Shown: piece by piece, positions 37,646 to 47,828 of the stretch
Layout: the number at the start of each line of letters is the position of its first letter
How positions within the stretch are numbered: position 1 is the first letter of the stretch
Assembly: GCA_016703665.1 (NCBI GenBank)
Contig: JADJBS010000009.1
Span: 124,001-188,000 of the forward strand
Direction of reading: 5' to 3'
Length of the DNA stretch: 64,000 bases
From: Candidatus Defluviibacillus avedoerensis
Lineage (GTDB): Bacteria > Pseudomonadota > Gammaproteobacteria > Burkholderiales > Burkholderiaceae_C
The notes under the pieces: generated by a model
Seen by the model: only the letters and a program-made list of their open reading frames with translations
The model's database searches: none
What the model was told of the DNA's origin: nothing
Program-made: the position numbers and the translations under genes

Positions 37646-39372
37646 TTATGCCTTGGCCTTGACGTAACGGCCCGGTGCTGGCTCGATCGCCTTGTATTTG
37701 GTGCCCTTGCCATAGGTCTTGGGCGCGGGGATTAGCTTGCCCGCATTGCCTTTAAGCCATTTGGACCAATCGGTCCACCAGCTGCCGGGCTGCTCTTTGG
37801 CTCCTGCAATCCATTCGTCTGGTGTCGTGGGAAACTTGCCATCCTCGCGCACCCAATGGCAACGCTTGTTGGCAGCCGGTGGGTTGATCACACCGGCAAT
37901 GTGGCCCGAAGCCCCCATCACAAAGCGCTTCTTGCCTGGCAAATGCTGGGTAGACGCATACGAGCCGCCAATCGGCACGATGTGGTCTTCGCGCGAGCCG
38001 TAGATGTAGACCGGCAGATCCAGCTTGCGAAAATCAATCTTCTCGCCGCAGACTGTGGCCGCCTCGGGTTTGACAAAGCGGTTTTCCAGGTAGGTGTTGC
38101 GCAGGTACCAAGCGTAAAACGGGCCTGGCAGGTTGGTGGCGTCGCTGTTCCAGTAAAGCAAATCAAAAGGTGGTGGGGTTTCGCCCTTCAGATAGTTGCC
38201 CACCACGTAGTTCCAGACCAGATCGTTGGGACGCAAAAAACTGAAGGTGGACGCCAAGTCTTGGCCCTTCATCATGCCGCCCTTGCCCATTTGCATTTCG
38301 CGGAACTTGACGAAGGCTTCGTCGATGAACACATCCAGTATGCCGGTGTCGGTGAAGTCCAGCAGTGTGGTAAAAAAGTGGCCGATGCCACGGGTTTGTC
38401 GCCACGCGCGGCCAACACGGCCAATGCATTGCTGAGGATGGTGCCGCCCACACAAAAACCCAGGGCATTGATCTGTTTGGCAGCGGTGATGTCTTGCACC
38501 GTTTTGATGGCGGTGATGGCAGCGTCTTCGATGTAGTTGTCCCAGGTCAGCTTGTCCATGGACGCGTCTGGGTTGCGCCAGCTCACCACAAACGTGCGGT
38601 GCCCTTCAGACACGGCGTAGCGGATGAAGGAGTTGGTGGGCTGCAGATCCAGGATATAGAACTTGTTGATGCAAGGCGGGATCAGCAAGAACGGCTTTTC
38701 GTAAACCTTGGCGGTGAGTGGCTTGTATTCGATCAGCTGGAACAGCTCGTTTTCAAACACCACGGCGCCTTCTGTGGTGGCAACGTTCTTGCCCACCTCG
38801 AAGATGCTTTCGTCGGTCATGGACACACGGCCTTGACGCATGTCGTGCATCAGGTTTTGCATGCCCTTGGCAAGGCTTTCGCCCTTGGTTTCGACGATTT
38901 TCTTTTGCGCTTCGGCATTGAGCGCCAGAAAATTGCTGGGTGCCATGGCTGCGCTGGCCTGCTCCACCGCAAAGCGGATGCGGGCGGTGGTTTTGGGGTC
39001 AGCCTCAACAGCGTCTGCCAGCCCCATCAAAGTGCGGGTGTTTAGCAGATAGGCGGCGGCAGAAAAAGCCGCCACCGGGTTGGCGGCCCAGGCATCAGAG
39101 GCAAAGCGCTTGTCTTTCAGTTCTGTCTTGGCGGTGATGCTTTGGTTCCAGAGCTGGGTGGCTTCTTCAACATATTGCTTTTGCAGGGCTTCGAGCTTCT
39201 CTTTGGAAAAGTTCAAGGCTTTGGGCATTTCCGGCATCCCTTGCATGGGCAAACCGCTGAACACATCGGCCATGTTCATGCTCTGAAAATTCTGCAATGC
39301 CTTGGTCCAGCTTTCACCAGCCACTTGCTGAAACTGTTGGCCCATCGCGGTCCAATCGGGGGTCTTTGTCAT
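37646..39372 (-). pseudogene. phaC: Class I poly(3-hydroxyalkanoate) synthase PhaC, frameshifted
   Basis: Joined length is about 575, normal for class I. The lipase-like box GFCVGGT supplies the catalytic Cys, with Asp in GSREDHIVP and His in GASGHIAGV; NPDASMDKLTWDNYIE is a class I block. PhaC polymerises 3-hydroxyacyl-CoA on granules. The frame breaks at 38372-38377, a run of six A (T on the coding strand) that should be seven: the restored protein reads ATFFTTLLDFTDTG. First gene of phaCAB, divergent from a small membrane protein 120 bp away. Confidence 0.93.
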
Positions 39373-39492
39373 GCTTGTCTCCTGTCAACAAATTGTCGCC
39401 TGGGCGACCGGTGCCTACAACACGTAGGAACACCTACACAGATTCTGAAAACCAACGATTGGAGGCTTTGTTTCTTACAGGACAATTGCGTG

Positions 39493-39795
39493 ATGTACCT
39501 TGTTGCCATTGCCTGGTTGTATATCGCTGTCATGATGGCGGCGGCCGAAGCCACCCACCCCACTGGATCGGTCTTGGGCGCGATTTTCACATTCTTGCTA
39601 TACGGTGTGCTGCCGGTGACCATTGTGGTTTACATCATGGGTGCACCCAAGCGCCGCAAGGTGATCAAGGCGCGGGAGGCGGCAGAGCAAGACGCCGTCG
39701 CCCCACAAACCTCAGTGGGTCAACCGGTACTGAACAATGTAGAACACGGCGCCGGCAAAGTACCCCACCAGGGCAAGCCCGGCGATACGCCTTAA
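39493..39795 (+). CDS. Small two-helix membrane protein
   Basis: 100 residues with two membrane segments (LVAIAWLYIAVMMAAAEA and GAIFTFLLYGVLPVTIVVYIM) followed by a basic, then polar tail (PKRRKVIKAREAAEQD). I recognise no named family. The last 28 codons overlap the 3' end of nhaD on the other strand by 84 bp, and that part of the protein is low in character, so the true stop may have been lost. Divergent from phaC. Confidence 0.6.
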   Translation: MYLVAIAWLYIAVMMAAAEATHPTGSVLGAIFTFLLYGVLPVTIVVYIMGAPKRRKVIKAREAAEQDAVAPQTSVGQPVLNNVEHGAGKVPHQGKPGDTP

Positions 39796-40995
39796 GTACC
39801 ACCCAAAGGCGATTCTCTCCAGCCCCATCGCGGCCACGCCCGCTGCCGAGCCGATGATGAGGATGGAGCCACCTGTGCCCGCGCAGTAGGCCATGAACTC
39901 CCACAAGAAGCTGTCGGCCGGATAGTCGGTCAGGCTGTACATGCCCATGGATGCTGCCACCAGCGGCACGTTATCCACCACAGCGCTGGCCAGTCCGATG
40001 ATCATCACGATCACATCCTGGCGCCCAACTGTGTCTTGAAGCCATTTGGCCAAGTCGGTCAAGACATGGGTGTGCTCCAGCGTGGCCACCGCCAACAAGA
40101 TTCCCGTGAAGAACAGGATGGAGCCCATGTCGATGCGGCTCAAGGCATTCGCCAGCGTGAAGTGATTCTTGGCAATGTCTTCTTTCTCCTTGTGAATGAG
40201 ATCACCCACAAGCCACAAAATGCCCAGGCCAAATAAAACGCCCATAAAGGGAGGTAAATGCGTCCAAGTCTTGAAAACGGGCACAGCCACCAGGATACCT
40301 AGGCCCAGACAAAACATGCTGTTGCGCTCAAACGCCGTGGTTGGCATTTGGCCAGACGAGTTTTGCTCGTACGGCGCGATGACGGGCTTGCTCCCCAAGA
40401 TACGGCTGGTGATGGCAAGCGGCACCAGTAAGTTGATCATCGAGGGCAAGAACAGCCCGGTCATGATGGCCAACGTGGTCACTTGCCCGCCAATCCACAG
40501 CATGGTGGTGGTCACGTCGCCAATGGGTGTCCAGGCGCCACCCGCATTGGCGGCAATGATGATGATGCCTGCGAAGAACAAGCGGTCGTCGCGCTTATCC
40601 AGCAGCTTCTTCATGAGCGACACCATCACAATCGTGGTTGTCAGGTTGTCCAAAATCGCACTCAAAAAGAAGGGGACAAAGACCACCAACCACATCAAGG
40701 TGGACAGACGTTTTGTCTTGATGCGAGAAGTGATCACATCAAAACCATTGTGCGAGTCCACGACTTCCACAATGGTCATGGCCCCCATCAAAAAGAACAC
40801 GATTTGGGCGGTGGCACCGAGCGCCTCACTCAATTCCTTGGCTACCTGCTCAGAGCTCGGCCCGGCCAGGGCGTAAATGGTCCACAACAGCCCTGCTCCG
40901 ATGAGAGCCGAGGCCGATTTGTTGATTTGTAAGGGGTGTTCGAGTGCGATGGCGAGATACGCCAGTACAAATACGACGACAAGTGCTGTGATCAT
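39712..40995 (-). CDS. nhaD: NhaD-type sodium:proton antiporter
   Basis: 427 residues with about 11-12 membrane segments. NhaD/ArsB-superfamily blocks are visible: ILDNLTTTIVMVSLM, IIAANAGGAWTPIGDVTTTMLWI and VVDNVPLVAASMGMY, which carry the conserved Asp residues for ion exchange. It expels Na+ or Li+ for protons and supports pH and salt balance. It precedes no partner gene; the Ca-type ATPase ends 95 bp upstream on the same strand, so the two ion pumps may be co-transcribed. Confidence 0.92.
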   Translation of the reverse strand: MITALVVVFVLAYLAIALEHPLQINKSASALIGAGLLWTIYALAGPSSEQVAKELSEALGATAQIVFFLMGAMTIVEVVDSHNGFDVITSRIKTKRLSTLMWLVVFVPFFLSAILDNLTTTIVMVSLMKKLLDKRDDRLFFAGIIIIAANAGGAWTPIGDVTTTMLWIGGQVTTLAIMTGLFLPSMINLLVPLAITSRILGSKPVIAPYEQNSSGQMPTTAFERNSMFCLGLGILVAVPVFKTWTHLPPFMGVLFGLGILWLVGDLIHKEKEDIAKNHFTLANALSRIDMGSILFFTGILLAVATLEHTHVLTDLAKWLQDTVGRQDVIVMIIGLASAVVDNVPLVAASMGMYSLTDYPADSFLWEFMAYCAGTGGSILIIGSAAGVAAMGLERIAFGWYLRRIAGLALVGYFAGAVFYIVQYRLTH

Positions 40996-41089
40996 GGTTT
41001 GTCTCTTTGTTATGGTTTTCAGCGTCCAGTTGACGCCCGGTCCACCAATGATACAAAGAACCCTGCCTGAATTGGCGAACCGTCGCTTG

Positions 41090-43792
41090 CTAAGTTGAGG
41101 CCAGCGCTCTACGGCGCCTGCGCCACAGCTTCTCCAACTCCACGGCCAAACCAGCGACTGCAGCAGCGCCGAGGCAGATCGCCAGTTCAGACAGCGTCAG
41201 AGGCTCGGTTTTGAAAATCGGGTTCAGCAGCGGCACATAGATGGTGGCCATTTGCAACAGGAATGTGAGCGCCACGGCACCCAGCAGGGGCAAATTGCTG
41301 CGCAAGCCCAGCGTCCACAGCGACTCGCGCTCAGACCGGATGGTCATGACATGGGCCATTTGCGACAGGGTGAGCACGGTAAACACCATGGTTTGCCAGT
41401 GAGAATTGCCCGCCGCCAATGCCCAGGCCTGCACACCCAGGCACAGCCCCCCAATCAACAAACCCACCAGCAAAATATGCTGCCACATGCCATCGGCAAA
41501 CAGGCTTTCATTGGGCGCGCGGGGCGCGCGGCGCATGACACCTTTCTCAGCAGGCTCGGCGGCCAGCGCCAGGCCAGGCAGGCCATCGGTCACCAGATTG
41601 ACCCACAAGATGTGAATGGGTAACAGCGGAATGGGCAGCAACAGCATGGGGGCCAGAAACAGTGTCCAGATCTCGCCAGAATTGCCCGTCATGGCGTAGC
41701 GGACAAATTTGCGGATGTTGTCGTAAATTCGGCGGCCTTCGCTCACTGCCGCCACAATGGTCGAGAAATTGTCATCGAGCAGCACCATGCTGGAAGCCTC
41801 GCGCGCCACGTCTGTGCCGCCCTTGCCCATCGCCACGCCGATGTCTGCCCGCTTCAAGGCGGGCGCGTCGTTGACACCATCACCCGTCATGGCCACCACA
41901 TGGCCCTGGGCCTGCAGGGCTTCCACAATGCGAATTTTTTGGGCTGGGTCTACACGCGCATAGACCCGCACATGCTCCACCCGCTGGCGCAAGGCGCTGT
42001 CGTCCAGCTGCGCCAGGTCTATGCCGGTCAGGACCGGGGCATTCGGGTCTGCCACGATGCCCAGCCGCAGGGCAATGGCGCGCGCCGTGGCTGGGTGGTC
42101 GCCCGTGATCATCACCGGGGTGATGCCAGCGCCAATGCAGTCGCGCACGGCGGCGGCGGCTTCCATGCGCGGGGGATCAATCAAGGCGATCAGCCCTAAA
42201 AACTGCAGCTGCCCCTCCACCGCATCCAGGGCATTGGTATCTGGCAAAGCCGCATGGTCGCGCCGGGCCAGTGCCAGCACCCGCAAGCCTTGGGCAGCCA
42301 ATTCGGTGGCCTCTGCCGCCCAGGCGGCTACGTCCAGTGGTGTAGACCCGTTGGACGACCATTGCGCAATGCAGCGGGGCAAAACAGACTCCGGTGCGCC
42401 TTTGGTATAGGCCAAATAGGCACCTTCTGCACCGCCCGAATGAAAGGTGGTCATGCGTTTGCGCTCTGAATCGAATGGCTGCTCCTGCACGCGCGCAAAT
42501 TGCTGATCCAGCTTCGCCTTGTCCAGATCAGCGCTCTTTGCAGCCAACACCAGTGCGGTTTCAGTGGGGTCACCCTGCCAGACCGATTTGCCTGCACTGT
42601 CATCCAGCCTTGAATCGTTGCACAGCACCGCCGCCCGCAAGGCCTCTGCATGCACTTCGCCTGGCAGTGCGTTGCCAGGCGTCCAGCGCTGTCCAACAGC
42701 CACCAACAGCTCAGCATGCATGTGGTTTTGGGTCAAGGTACCGGTTTTGTCCGAGCAAATGGTGGTGACGGAACCCAGCGTTTCCACCGAAGGCAGCCGC
42801 CGCACCAGGGCGTGAACCGCCACCATGCGGCGCGCGCCCAAGGCCAGCAACACGGTCACCACCGCAGGCAGGGCCTCGGGGATGGCGGCCACCGCCAGGC
42901 TGATGGCGGTCAGCAGCATCAGCAAGGCGTCTTCACCGCGCATCACCCCCACGGCAAAAATCACGATACAAATGCCGATAACAACCAGGGCCAGGCGTTT
43001 ACCAAACGCTGCCAGGCGCCTTTGCAGCGGGGTGCCCCGGTCTTCGTGGTCGAGCAACTGTGCCACCTTGCCCAGCTCGGTGGCCATGCCGGTGGCCACG
43101 ACCAGCCCCCGGGCGCGGCCATGGGTGGCGGTAGTGCCTTTGAAGGCCATGTTCAGCCGGTCGCCCAGAGCGGCATTAGCCTTGTCGGGCAGCGCCGCTG
43201 CGTGCTTGGCAACGGTAACGGACTCGCCCGTCAAGGCAGATTCGTCGACTTGAAACTGCGCAATTTCGATCAGTCGCAGGTCGGCGGGTACCTGGTTGCC
43301 TGCCTCCAGCAGCACAATGTCACCGGGCACCAGCAGGCGTGCAGGCAGGGTCTGCACCTGACCATTGCGTAGCACGTTGGCCTGCGCAGCAGCCAACTGA
43401 CGCAGGGCCGCCATGGCACTGTCAGCCCGCCAAGACTGAACAAAGCCGATCACCGCATTGAGCACCACAATGACCAGAATGGCCAGCGTGTCGGTCAGGT
43501 CCCCAATCAGGCCGGAAATAAAGGCCGCACCCAGCAACACCAGGACCATGAAGTCCTTGAACTGCTCCAGCAGCAAGGTAAGCGGGCCTCGACGGGCATG
43601 GCTTTGCAGCTCATTTGCGCCGTGCTGCAGGGCCCTTTGCTGCGCGTCTTCTGCATGCAAACCATGGGCTGGGTCTACCCGGTGGCTGTTGACAAGGTCA
43701 TGGACTTCACGCTGATGCCAGGCGCCTTGATCGGTTTGCATGGACCCGACAGGGTGTTGACTTGTTTCAGGGGAATCGGTGAGCTTGGCCAT
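41090..43792 (-). CDS. P2-type cation-transporting ATPase (Ca2+-ATPase-like)
   Basis: 900 residues. Phosphorylation site CSDKTGTLTQN, actuator TGES, hinge TGDGVNDAPALKRADIGVAMG, N-domain KGAPE and M4 motif IPEALP (near the PEGLP of Ca2+ and Na+/K+ pumps). It has an N-terminal cation-ATPase domain and C-terminal six-helix block, hence P2 rather than heavy-metal P1 type. Likely a Ca2+ or Na+/K+-class exporter at the inner membrane. It starts 34 bp before pgeF on the minus strand order. Confidence 0.9.
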   Translation of the reverse strand: MAKLTDSPETSQHPVGSMQTDQGAWHQREVHDLVNSHRVDPAHGLHAEDAQQRALQHGANELQSHARRGPLTLLLEQFKDFMVLVLLGAAFISGLIGDLTDTLAILVIVVLNAVIGFVQSWRADSAMAALRQLAAAQANVLRNGQVQTLPARLLVPGDIVLLEAGNQVPADLRLIEIAQFQVDESALTGESVTVAKHAAALPDKANAALGDRLNMAFKGTTATHGRARGLVVATGMATELGKVAQLLDHEDRGTPLQRRLAAFGKRLALVVIGICIVIFAVGVMRGEDALLMLLTAISLAVAAIPEALPAVVTVLLALGARRMVAVHALVRRLPSVETLGSVTTICSDKTGTLTQNHMHAELLVAVGQRWTPGNALPGEVHAEALRAAVLCNDSRLDDSAGKSVWQGDPTETALVLAAKSADLDKAKLDQQFARVQEQPFDSERKRMTTFHSGGAEGAYLAYTKGAPESVLPRCIAQWSSNGSTPLDVAAWAAEATELAAQGLRVLALARRDHAALPDTNALDAVEGQLQFLGLIALIDPPRMEAAAAVRDCIGAGITPVMITGDHPATARAIALRLGIVADPNAPVLTGIDLAQLDDSALRQRVEHVRVYARVDPAQKIRIVEALQAQGHVVAMTGDGVNDAPALKRADIGVAMGKGGTDVAREASSMVLLDDNFSTIVAAVSEGRRIYDNIRKFVRYAMTGNSGEIWTLFLAPMLLLPIPLLPIHILWVNLVTDGLPGLALAAEPAEKGVMRRAPRAPNESLFADGMWQHILLVGLLIGGLCLGVQAWALAAGNSHWQTMVFTVLTLSQMAHVMTIRSERESLWTLGLRSNLPLLGAVALTFLLQMATIYVPLLNPIFKTEPLTLSELAICLGAAAVAGLAVELEKLWRRRRRALAST

Positions 43793-43825
43793 GCATGTAA
43801 AGTCTTGTCAATGAGATCGCTGGCG

Positions 43826-44647
43826 CTAAGGCACTCGCCAGATGCAGGCTGCCATCCGCCCGCTGCCGCCCTGGCTTGCCGCATCGCGCCGATGCGAAAA
43901 GTAGCGGTTTGGGTGGTTGACGGTGCACCAAAGCGGGCTGCCATCGTTGCCAAACACCGTCATGATGCCTGCATTGAAAAGCCTTTGCCGAGCAAGGGCC
44001 GCAAGATTAGCCAGGTATTTGCCTGGCCCGTGGGGCTGAAACAGCGCTGCGGTTTGCGCGGGGTCGGCGCTGGCCTGGATGAAAGCTTGTCGCACCTCCT
44101 CCCCAACTTCAAAGGCACGGGGTCCGATGGCGGGGCCGAGCCAGACAAGAATCTCGTTTGCTATATTTTTAATAGCTACATTGCTATTACTGGCAAGCCT
44201 AAGTTGGCATATTTGATGAAAAACAGCCTCTAACACCCCCTGGCACAGGCCGCGCCAGCCGGCATGGGCGGCGGCAACAATGCTGCCGTCACGGGTGGTA
44301 AACAGCACGGGTAGGCAATCGGCAACCATCACGGTGCACACCTGCGCCGGGTGCGAAGTGAGGCAGGCGTCTGCAATGGGGGTTTGCGCCAAAAGGACAC
44401 CGGGCTCCAGTGTCAGGACCTGCGTGCCATGCACTTGTTGCATGAATACAGGCTGCGCTTGCAATGCGTTTGCCAGGCGTCGGCGGTTGATGACGACGTG
44501 ATCGGGCTGATCCTGAACATGGTCGCCCAGGTTCATCGAATCAAACGGCACTTGCGACACCCCGCCCTGGCGTGTCGTGAAAACGGCGCGCACATTGGCT
44601 GGTGCGGGCCAGTCGGGAATCAGCCAGTCGGGGGGCAGACCCACCAC
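43826..44647 (-). CDS. pgeF: PgeF/YlmD-family protein (DUF152, laccase-domain purine nucleosidase/phosphorylase)
   Basis: About 273 residues if it starts at GTG 44647, just after the maiA-like stop; the true start is uncertain. Zn/Cu-site motifs are clear: QQVHGTQV, VMVADCLPVLFTTRDG, AAHAGWRGLCQGVLE and IGPRAFEVGEEVR. Family members act on purine nucleosides and edit peptidoglycan (PgeF). A dispersed repeat at 44156 inserts the stretch NVAIKNIANE into the reading frame, a part not conserved in the family. Confidence 0.87.
   Translation of the reverse strand: MVGLPPDWLIPDWPAPANVRAVFTTRQGGVSQVPFDSMNLGDHVQDQPDHVVINRRRLANALQAQPVFMQQVHGTQVLTLEPGVLLAQTPIADACLTSHPAQVCTVMVADCLPVLFTTRDGSIVAAAHAGWRGLCQGVLEAVFHQICQLRLASNSNVAIKNIANEILVWLGPAIGPRAFEVGEEVRQAFIQASADPAQTAALFQPHGPGKYLANLAALARQRLFNAGIMTVFGNDGSPLWCTVNHPNRYFSHRRDAASQGGSGRMAACIWRVP
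44156..44193. repeat. Dispersed AT-rich repeat, copy in pgeF
   Basis: TTTGCTATATTTTTAATAGC followed by TACATTGCTATTAC, an AT-rich island in a GC-rich gene. It keeps the frame of pgeF on the minus strand, adding about 12 residues. It aligns well with the copy at 12757. Confidence 0.6.
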
Positions 44648-44652
44648 GGGGT

Positions 44653-45294
44653 TCAGCCTTCGTTGTCTGGGCAGCTGCTGGGTTGCGCCTGCTGGAATGC
44701 AGGCAACTGCATGCACGCATCAAACGCAGCCATGGTGCGGGGCAATCCGTCCAGATTGGTATCGAATCGGCGGGCATTGAAGATCTGCGGGACCAGGCAG
44801 CAATCAGCCAGGGTGGGCGTGCTGCCGTGGCAATAGGTGCTGGCTGGCAGACGCGCGAGTTGGCGCGCACAGCTCTCCAACCCATCGCGGCACCAGTGAC
44901 GGTACCACTCGCCCTTGGCTTCTTCGGTGACCTTCAGGTCTTTGACCAGGTACTTGAGCACGCGCAGGTTGTTCAGCGGGTGAATCTCGCAGGCAATGGA
45001 CTGGGCCAGGGCGCGCACCTGGGCACGGCCTAGCGCGTTGGCAGGCAACAGCGCAGGCTGGGGATGGGTTTCGTCCAGGTATTCGATGATGGCCATGGAC
45101 TGGGACAACACATCGCCTGCATCGGTCACCAGCGCTGGGACCAGGTTGTCTGCCGAGATGGCTTTATAGGCATCGCCCTTGTTTTCACCCTTGACCAGGT
45201 GTATGGGCAAATAGTCATAGGGCAACCCCTTTAAAGCCAGGGCAATGCGCACACGGAACGAGGCAGACGAACGAAAGTAGTTGTAGAGCTTCAT
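44653..45294 (-). CDS. maiA: Zeta-class glutathione S-transferase, maleylacetoacetate/maleylpyruvate isomerase-like
   Basis: 213 residues. The zeta-class signature SSASFRVRIAL is at residues 9-19, with the thioredoxin-like N-terminal and helical C-terminal domains (LVPALVTDAGDVLSQSMAIIEYLDE). Such enzymes isomerise maleylacetoacetate (tyrosine) or maleylpyruvate (gentisate). No homogentisate or gentisate dioxygenase is in the window, so the symbol follows family; NagL-like activity is equally possible. An FAH-family hydrolase lies 7.6 kb away. Confidence 0.88.
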   Translation of the reverse strand: MKLYNYFRSSASFRVRIALALKGLPYDYLPIHLVKGENKGDAYKAISADNLVPALVTDAGDVLSQSMAIIEYLDETHPQPALLPANALGRAQVRALAQSIACEIHPLNNLRVLKYLVKDLKVTEEAKGEWYRHWCRDGLESCARQLARLPASTYCHGSTPTLADCCLVPQIFNARRFDTNLDGLPRTMAAFDACMQLPAFQQAQPSSCPDNEG

Positions 45295-45370
45295 GAACGA
45301 TGATTTCTATGGCTGGGTTGAGTCCTGGACTTGCTCAGAGTCAGGGTAAACACTGGAAAGACCCGGAGGT

Positions 45371-47095
45371 TTGTCGGGGCAATTTACACGGGCAGTTGAG
45401 CGCCTGTTACACGTTACTACACTGTACTTCAGTCTCTTTTCTATCCCATACCAGACAGCCCCTGTGGCGACAAACTCCGTGGCAGGTTCCTCGTCAGCCA
45501 ATCCCGAGCCAGCGCAGGGCCAACGCCATGTCGGAGCAGCCTTGCTGGCGTTTACCCTTTGTCTGACCGTCACGCTGGCGATCTGGCAACTGGCGGTTAC
45601 CGAGGCTGCCAAGTTGCGCCAGGCACGGTTTGATTCGCGTGTCCAAACGGTGCAGGAAGCCATTCAGACACGGATGCTGGCATACGGCCAAATCTTGTTG
45701 GGCGGTGTCGGGCTCGTCAACACCATGGGATCGGTGAGTCGGGATCAGTGGGCAAGCTATGTGGCCAGCCTTTCGGTTCAGAAAAACTACCCCGGCGTCC
45801 ATGGCATCGGCTTCGCTGAGTGGGTGCCGCATGCCAGCCGCGGTGAATTTGTACGGCGCATGGCGGCGCAAGGCTTGCCCAACTTCCAGATCCGGCCAGC
45901 TGGCGACCGCGGGACCTATGCCCCTGTGACTTTTCTGGAGCCGCGAACAGACAGAAACCTGCGGGCACTGGGTTTTGACATGCTTTCGGAGCCCACCCGG
46001 CAGGCAGCGATGGTGACAGCGGCAGACAGTGCGCAGATGGCGATCACCGGGCGACTGAAGCTGGCTTCTGAGCCCAACCAGTCGCCTGTCTTTGGGTTTC
46101 TGGTTTATGTGCCGGTTTACAAGCCTCACAAGCCAATCGGAACCGTGGATGAGCGACACCAGGCACTTAAAGGCTTTGTGAACAGCCCGTTTCGCATGGA
46201 CGATTTGATGGCAGGCGTTTTGGGCGCTAACGAGGAGCACCTTCAACTGCGGGTTTATGACAGCCATAAGCCAGACCCAGACACGCTGCTGTATTCGTCT
46301 CAGCGGCCGCAGGCGTTTGGCGAATCCGACAAGTCGCTGACCCTAACCAGCCCGCTGAAATTGCACAACCGGACCTGGACGGTGGAGTTTTCAATGCCGC
46401 CTAGCGCCTACACAGCGGGCAACAGCACGCCTACGCTGGTGCTGGTGGCGGGCACGCTCATCAGTCTGCTGGTGGGCGCCCTGGTGCTGAGTATCGCCGC
46501 GCGGGTGCGAATGATCCGGCATTCAGAGCAGCACTATTTCCAGCTGGCCAACTTTGACTTGCTCACCGGCTTGCCCAACCGAGTCAAATTTCACGAACGC
46601 CTGTCGCACACTTTGGTTCAGGCGCAGCGAACGCACAGCAGGTTTGCCTTGATTTACCTCGACCTGGATAACTTCAAGGCCGTCAATGACAGGCACGGAC
46701 ACGAGGCGGGAGATCTTCTGCTGATTGAGGTTGCGCAACGGATTCAGCGTTGCATTCGCAAGGCGGACACCGTCGCACGCCTGGGCGGTGACGAATTTGT
46801 TGTCATCCTGCATGAAATCAAGGACCAGCAGGACGCAGGCACTGCGGCCCAGAATCTGCTGGACGCTTTGGCCAAGCCAGTGGCGTTGCCGGGCTCCACG
46901 TATGAGGTGTCTGTCAGTATGGGGATATCCATCTACCCTAGCGACGCGCAAACCAGTGACGAATTACTCAAACGCGCGGACCGTGCCATGTACGCGTCCA
47001 AGAGTTTGGGGCGTAACCGCTACCACTTCTTTACAACCGAGCTGTTGACCTTGAGCTTTGACTCAAGCCCTGCACCGCTGATGCCAGCAAGCTAA
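45371..47095 (+). CDS. CHASE-domain diguanylate cyclase
   Basis: Up to 574 residues; start uncertain (TTG 45371, or GTG about 45461). A membrane segment at about 57-78, a periplasmic CHASE domain (GVHGIGFAEWVPHASRGEFVRR ... FGFLVYVPVY), a second membrane segment at about 355-375 and a GGDEF domain follow. The active-site GGDEF is intact (RLGGDEFVVIL) and preceded by RKAD five residues earlier, the RxxD inhibitory site. It makes cyclic di-GMP from two GTP in response to an unknown extracellular ligand. Stands alone, converging on the GntR gene. Confidence 0.9.
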   Translation: MSGQFTRAVERLLHVTTLYFSLFSIPYQTAPVATNSVAGSSSANPEPAQGQRHVGAALLAFTLCLTVTLAIWQLAVTEAAKLRQARFDSRVQTVQEAIQTRMLAYGQILLGGVGLVNTMGSVSRDQWASYVASLSVQKNYPGVHGIGFAEWVPHASRGEFVRRMAAQGLPNFQIRPAGDRGTYAPVTFLEPRTDRNLRALGFDMLSEPTRQAAMVTAADSAQMAITGRLKLASEPNQSPVFGFLVYVPVYKPHKPIGTVDERHQALKGFVNSPFRMDDLMAGVLGANEEHLQLRVYDSHKPDPDTLLYSSQRPQAFGESDKSLTLTSPLKLHNRTWTVEFSMPPSAYTAGNSTPTLVLVAGTLISLLVGALVLSIAARVRMIRHSEQHYFQLANFDLLTGLPNRVKFHERLSHTLVQAQRTHSRFALIYLDLDNFKAVNDRHGHEAGDLLLIEVAQRIQRCIRKADTVARLGGDEFVVILHEIKDQQDAGTAAQNLLDALAKPVALPGSTYEVSVSMGISIYPSDAQTSDELLKRADRAMYASKSLGRNRYHFFTTELLTLSFDSSPAPLMPAS

Positions 47096-47102
47096 GGCAG
47101 AC

Positions 47103-47820
47103 TTAACCTACCACCAAACGAATACCCGGCATCACTTGCACGGATTCGCTGCGCCGCTCCAAAGCCAGCTTCATGTTGATTTGCGCCACCTGGGTGTGCT
47201 CTGTCGCCAGGGCCTGCGCGCGCGCCTCTCCCGCTGCGCAAGGCATCAAACAGCATGTGATGTTGACGATGGGCGTACAGCATCCAGTCGCGGTCGAGCG
47301 CCACGCTGCCTTGCATGGGCAGCATGGCCGACGCAGGCGCAAAGGGTTGTTTGTCGTTCAGACGGATGGCCCGCTGGAGGGCTCTGTTGCCGCTGGCCTC
47401 GATGATCAAGGCGTGAAAGCGGTCGTTCATCAAGGCATAGGCCGCGTAGCTTTCCATGGTGAGCAGGTTTGCCGACAGCAGGCGGTCTCCTTCGTCGAGG
47501 CTGGATTGCAGGTCCCCCTGCAACTGGCGTGAAACGCCGTGCTCGGCCACCAGACGTGCGGCCAGGCCTTCCAGATGGCCGCGCACGGCGATCGCGTCAA
47601 TAACCTCGCGCGGTGTGTATGGGCGCACCACAAAGCCACCGGTGTCATTGGCCTCGACCAAGCCTTCTTGCTCCAGGGTAACCAGTGCGGCGCGCACGGG
47701 GGTGCGCGATGCACTCAAGCGCTCAGCCAACTGCTGCTCGGCCAGGCGCTGCCCAGGCTCGAACTCGCCGCGCAACACCAGGTCGCGCAGTTGCATCAAT
47801 ATGGTCTCTTGCAGATTCAT
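47103..47820 (-). pseudogene. GntR-family regulator with FCD ligand domain, frameshifted near 3' end
   Basis: From ATG 47820. The GntR winged helix (LRDLVLRGEFEPGQRLAEQQLAERLSASRTPVRAAL) is followed by an all-helical FCD domain (RGHLEGLAARLVAEHG, MNDRFHALIIEASGN). At 47230-47232 a CCC run (GGG on the coding strand) carries one base too many; without it the end reads SGEARAQALATEHTQVAQINMKLALE to a stop at 47103. It is divergent from the Rieske operon across a symmetric three-site region and so is its likely regulator, probably a repressor released by a pathway acid. Confidence 0.88.
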
Positions 47821-47828
47821 GGCGCAAA

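Noticed and set aside
39423..39437. GTAGGAACACCTAC hairpin upstream of phaC as a PhaR-type operator
   Set aside because: Five-bp arms only and no known match; could easily be chance.
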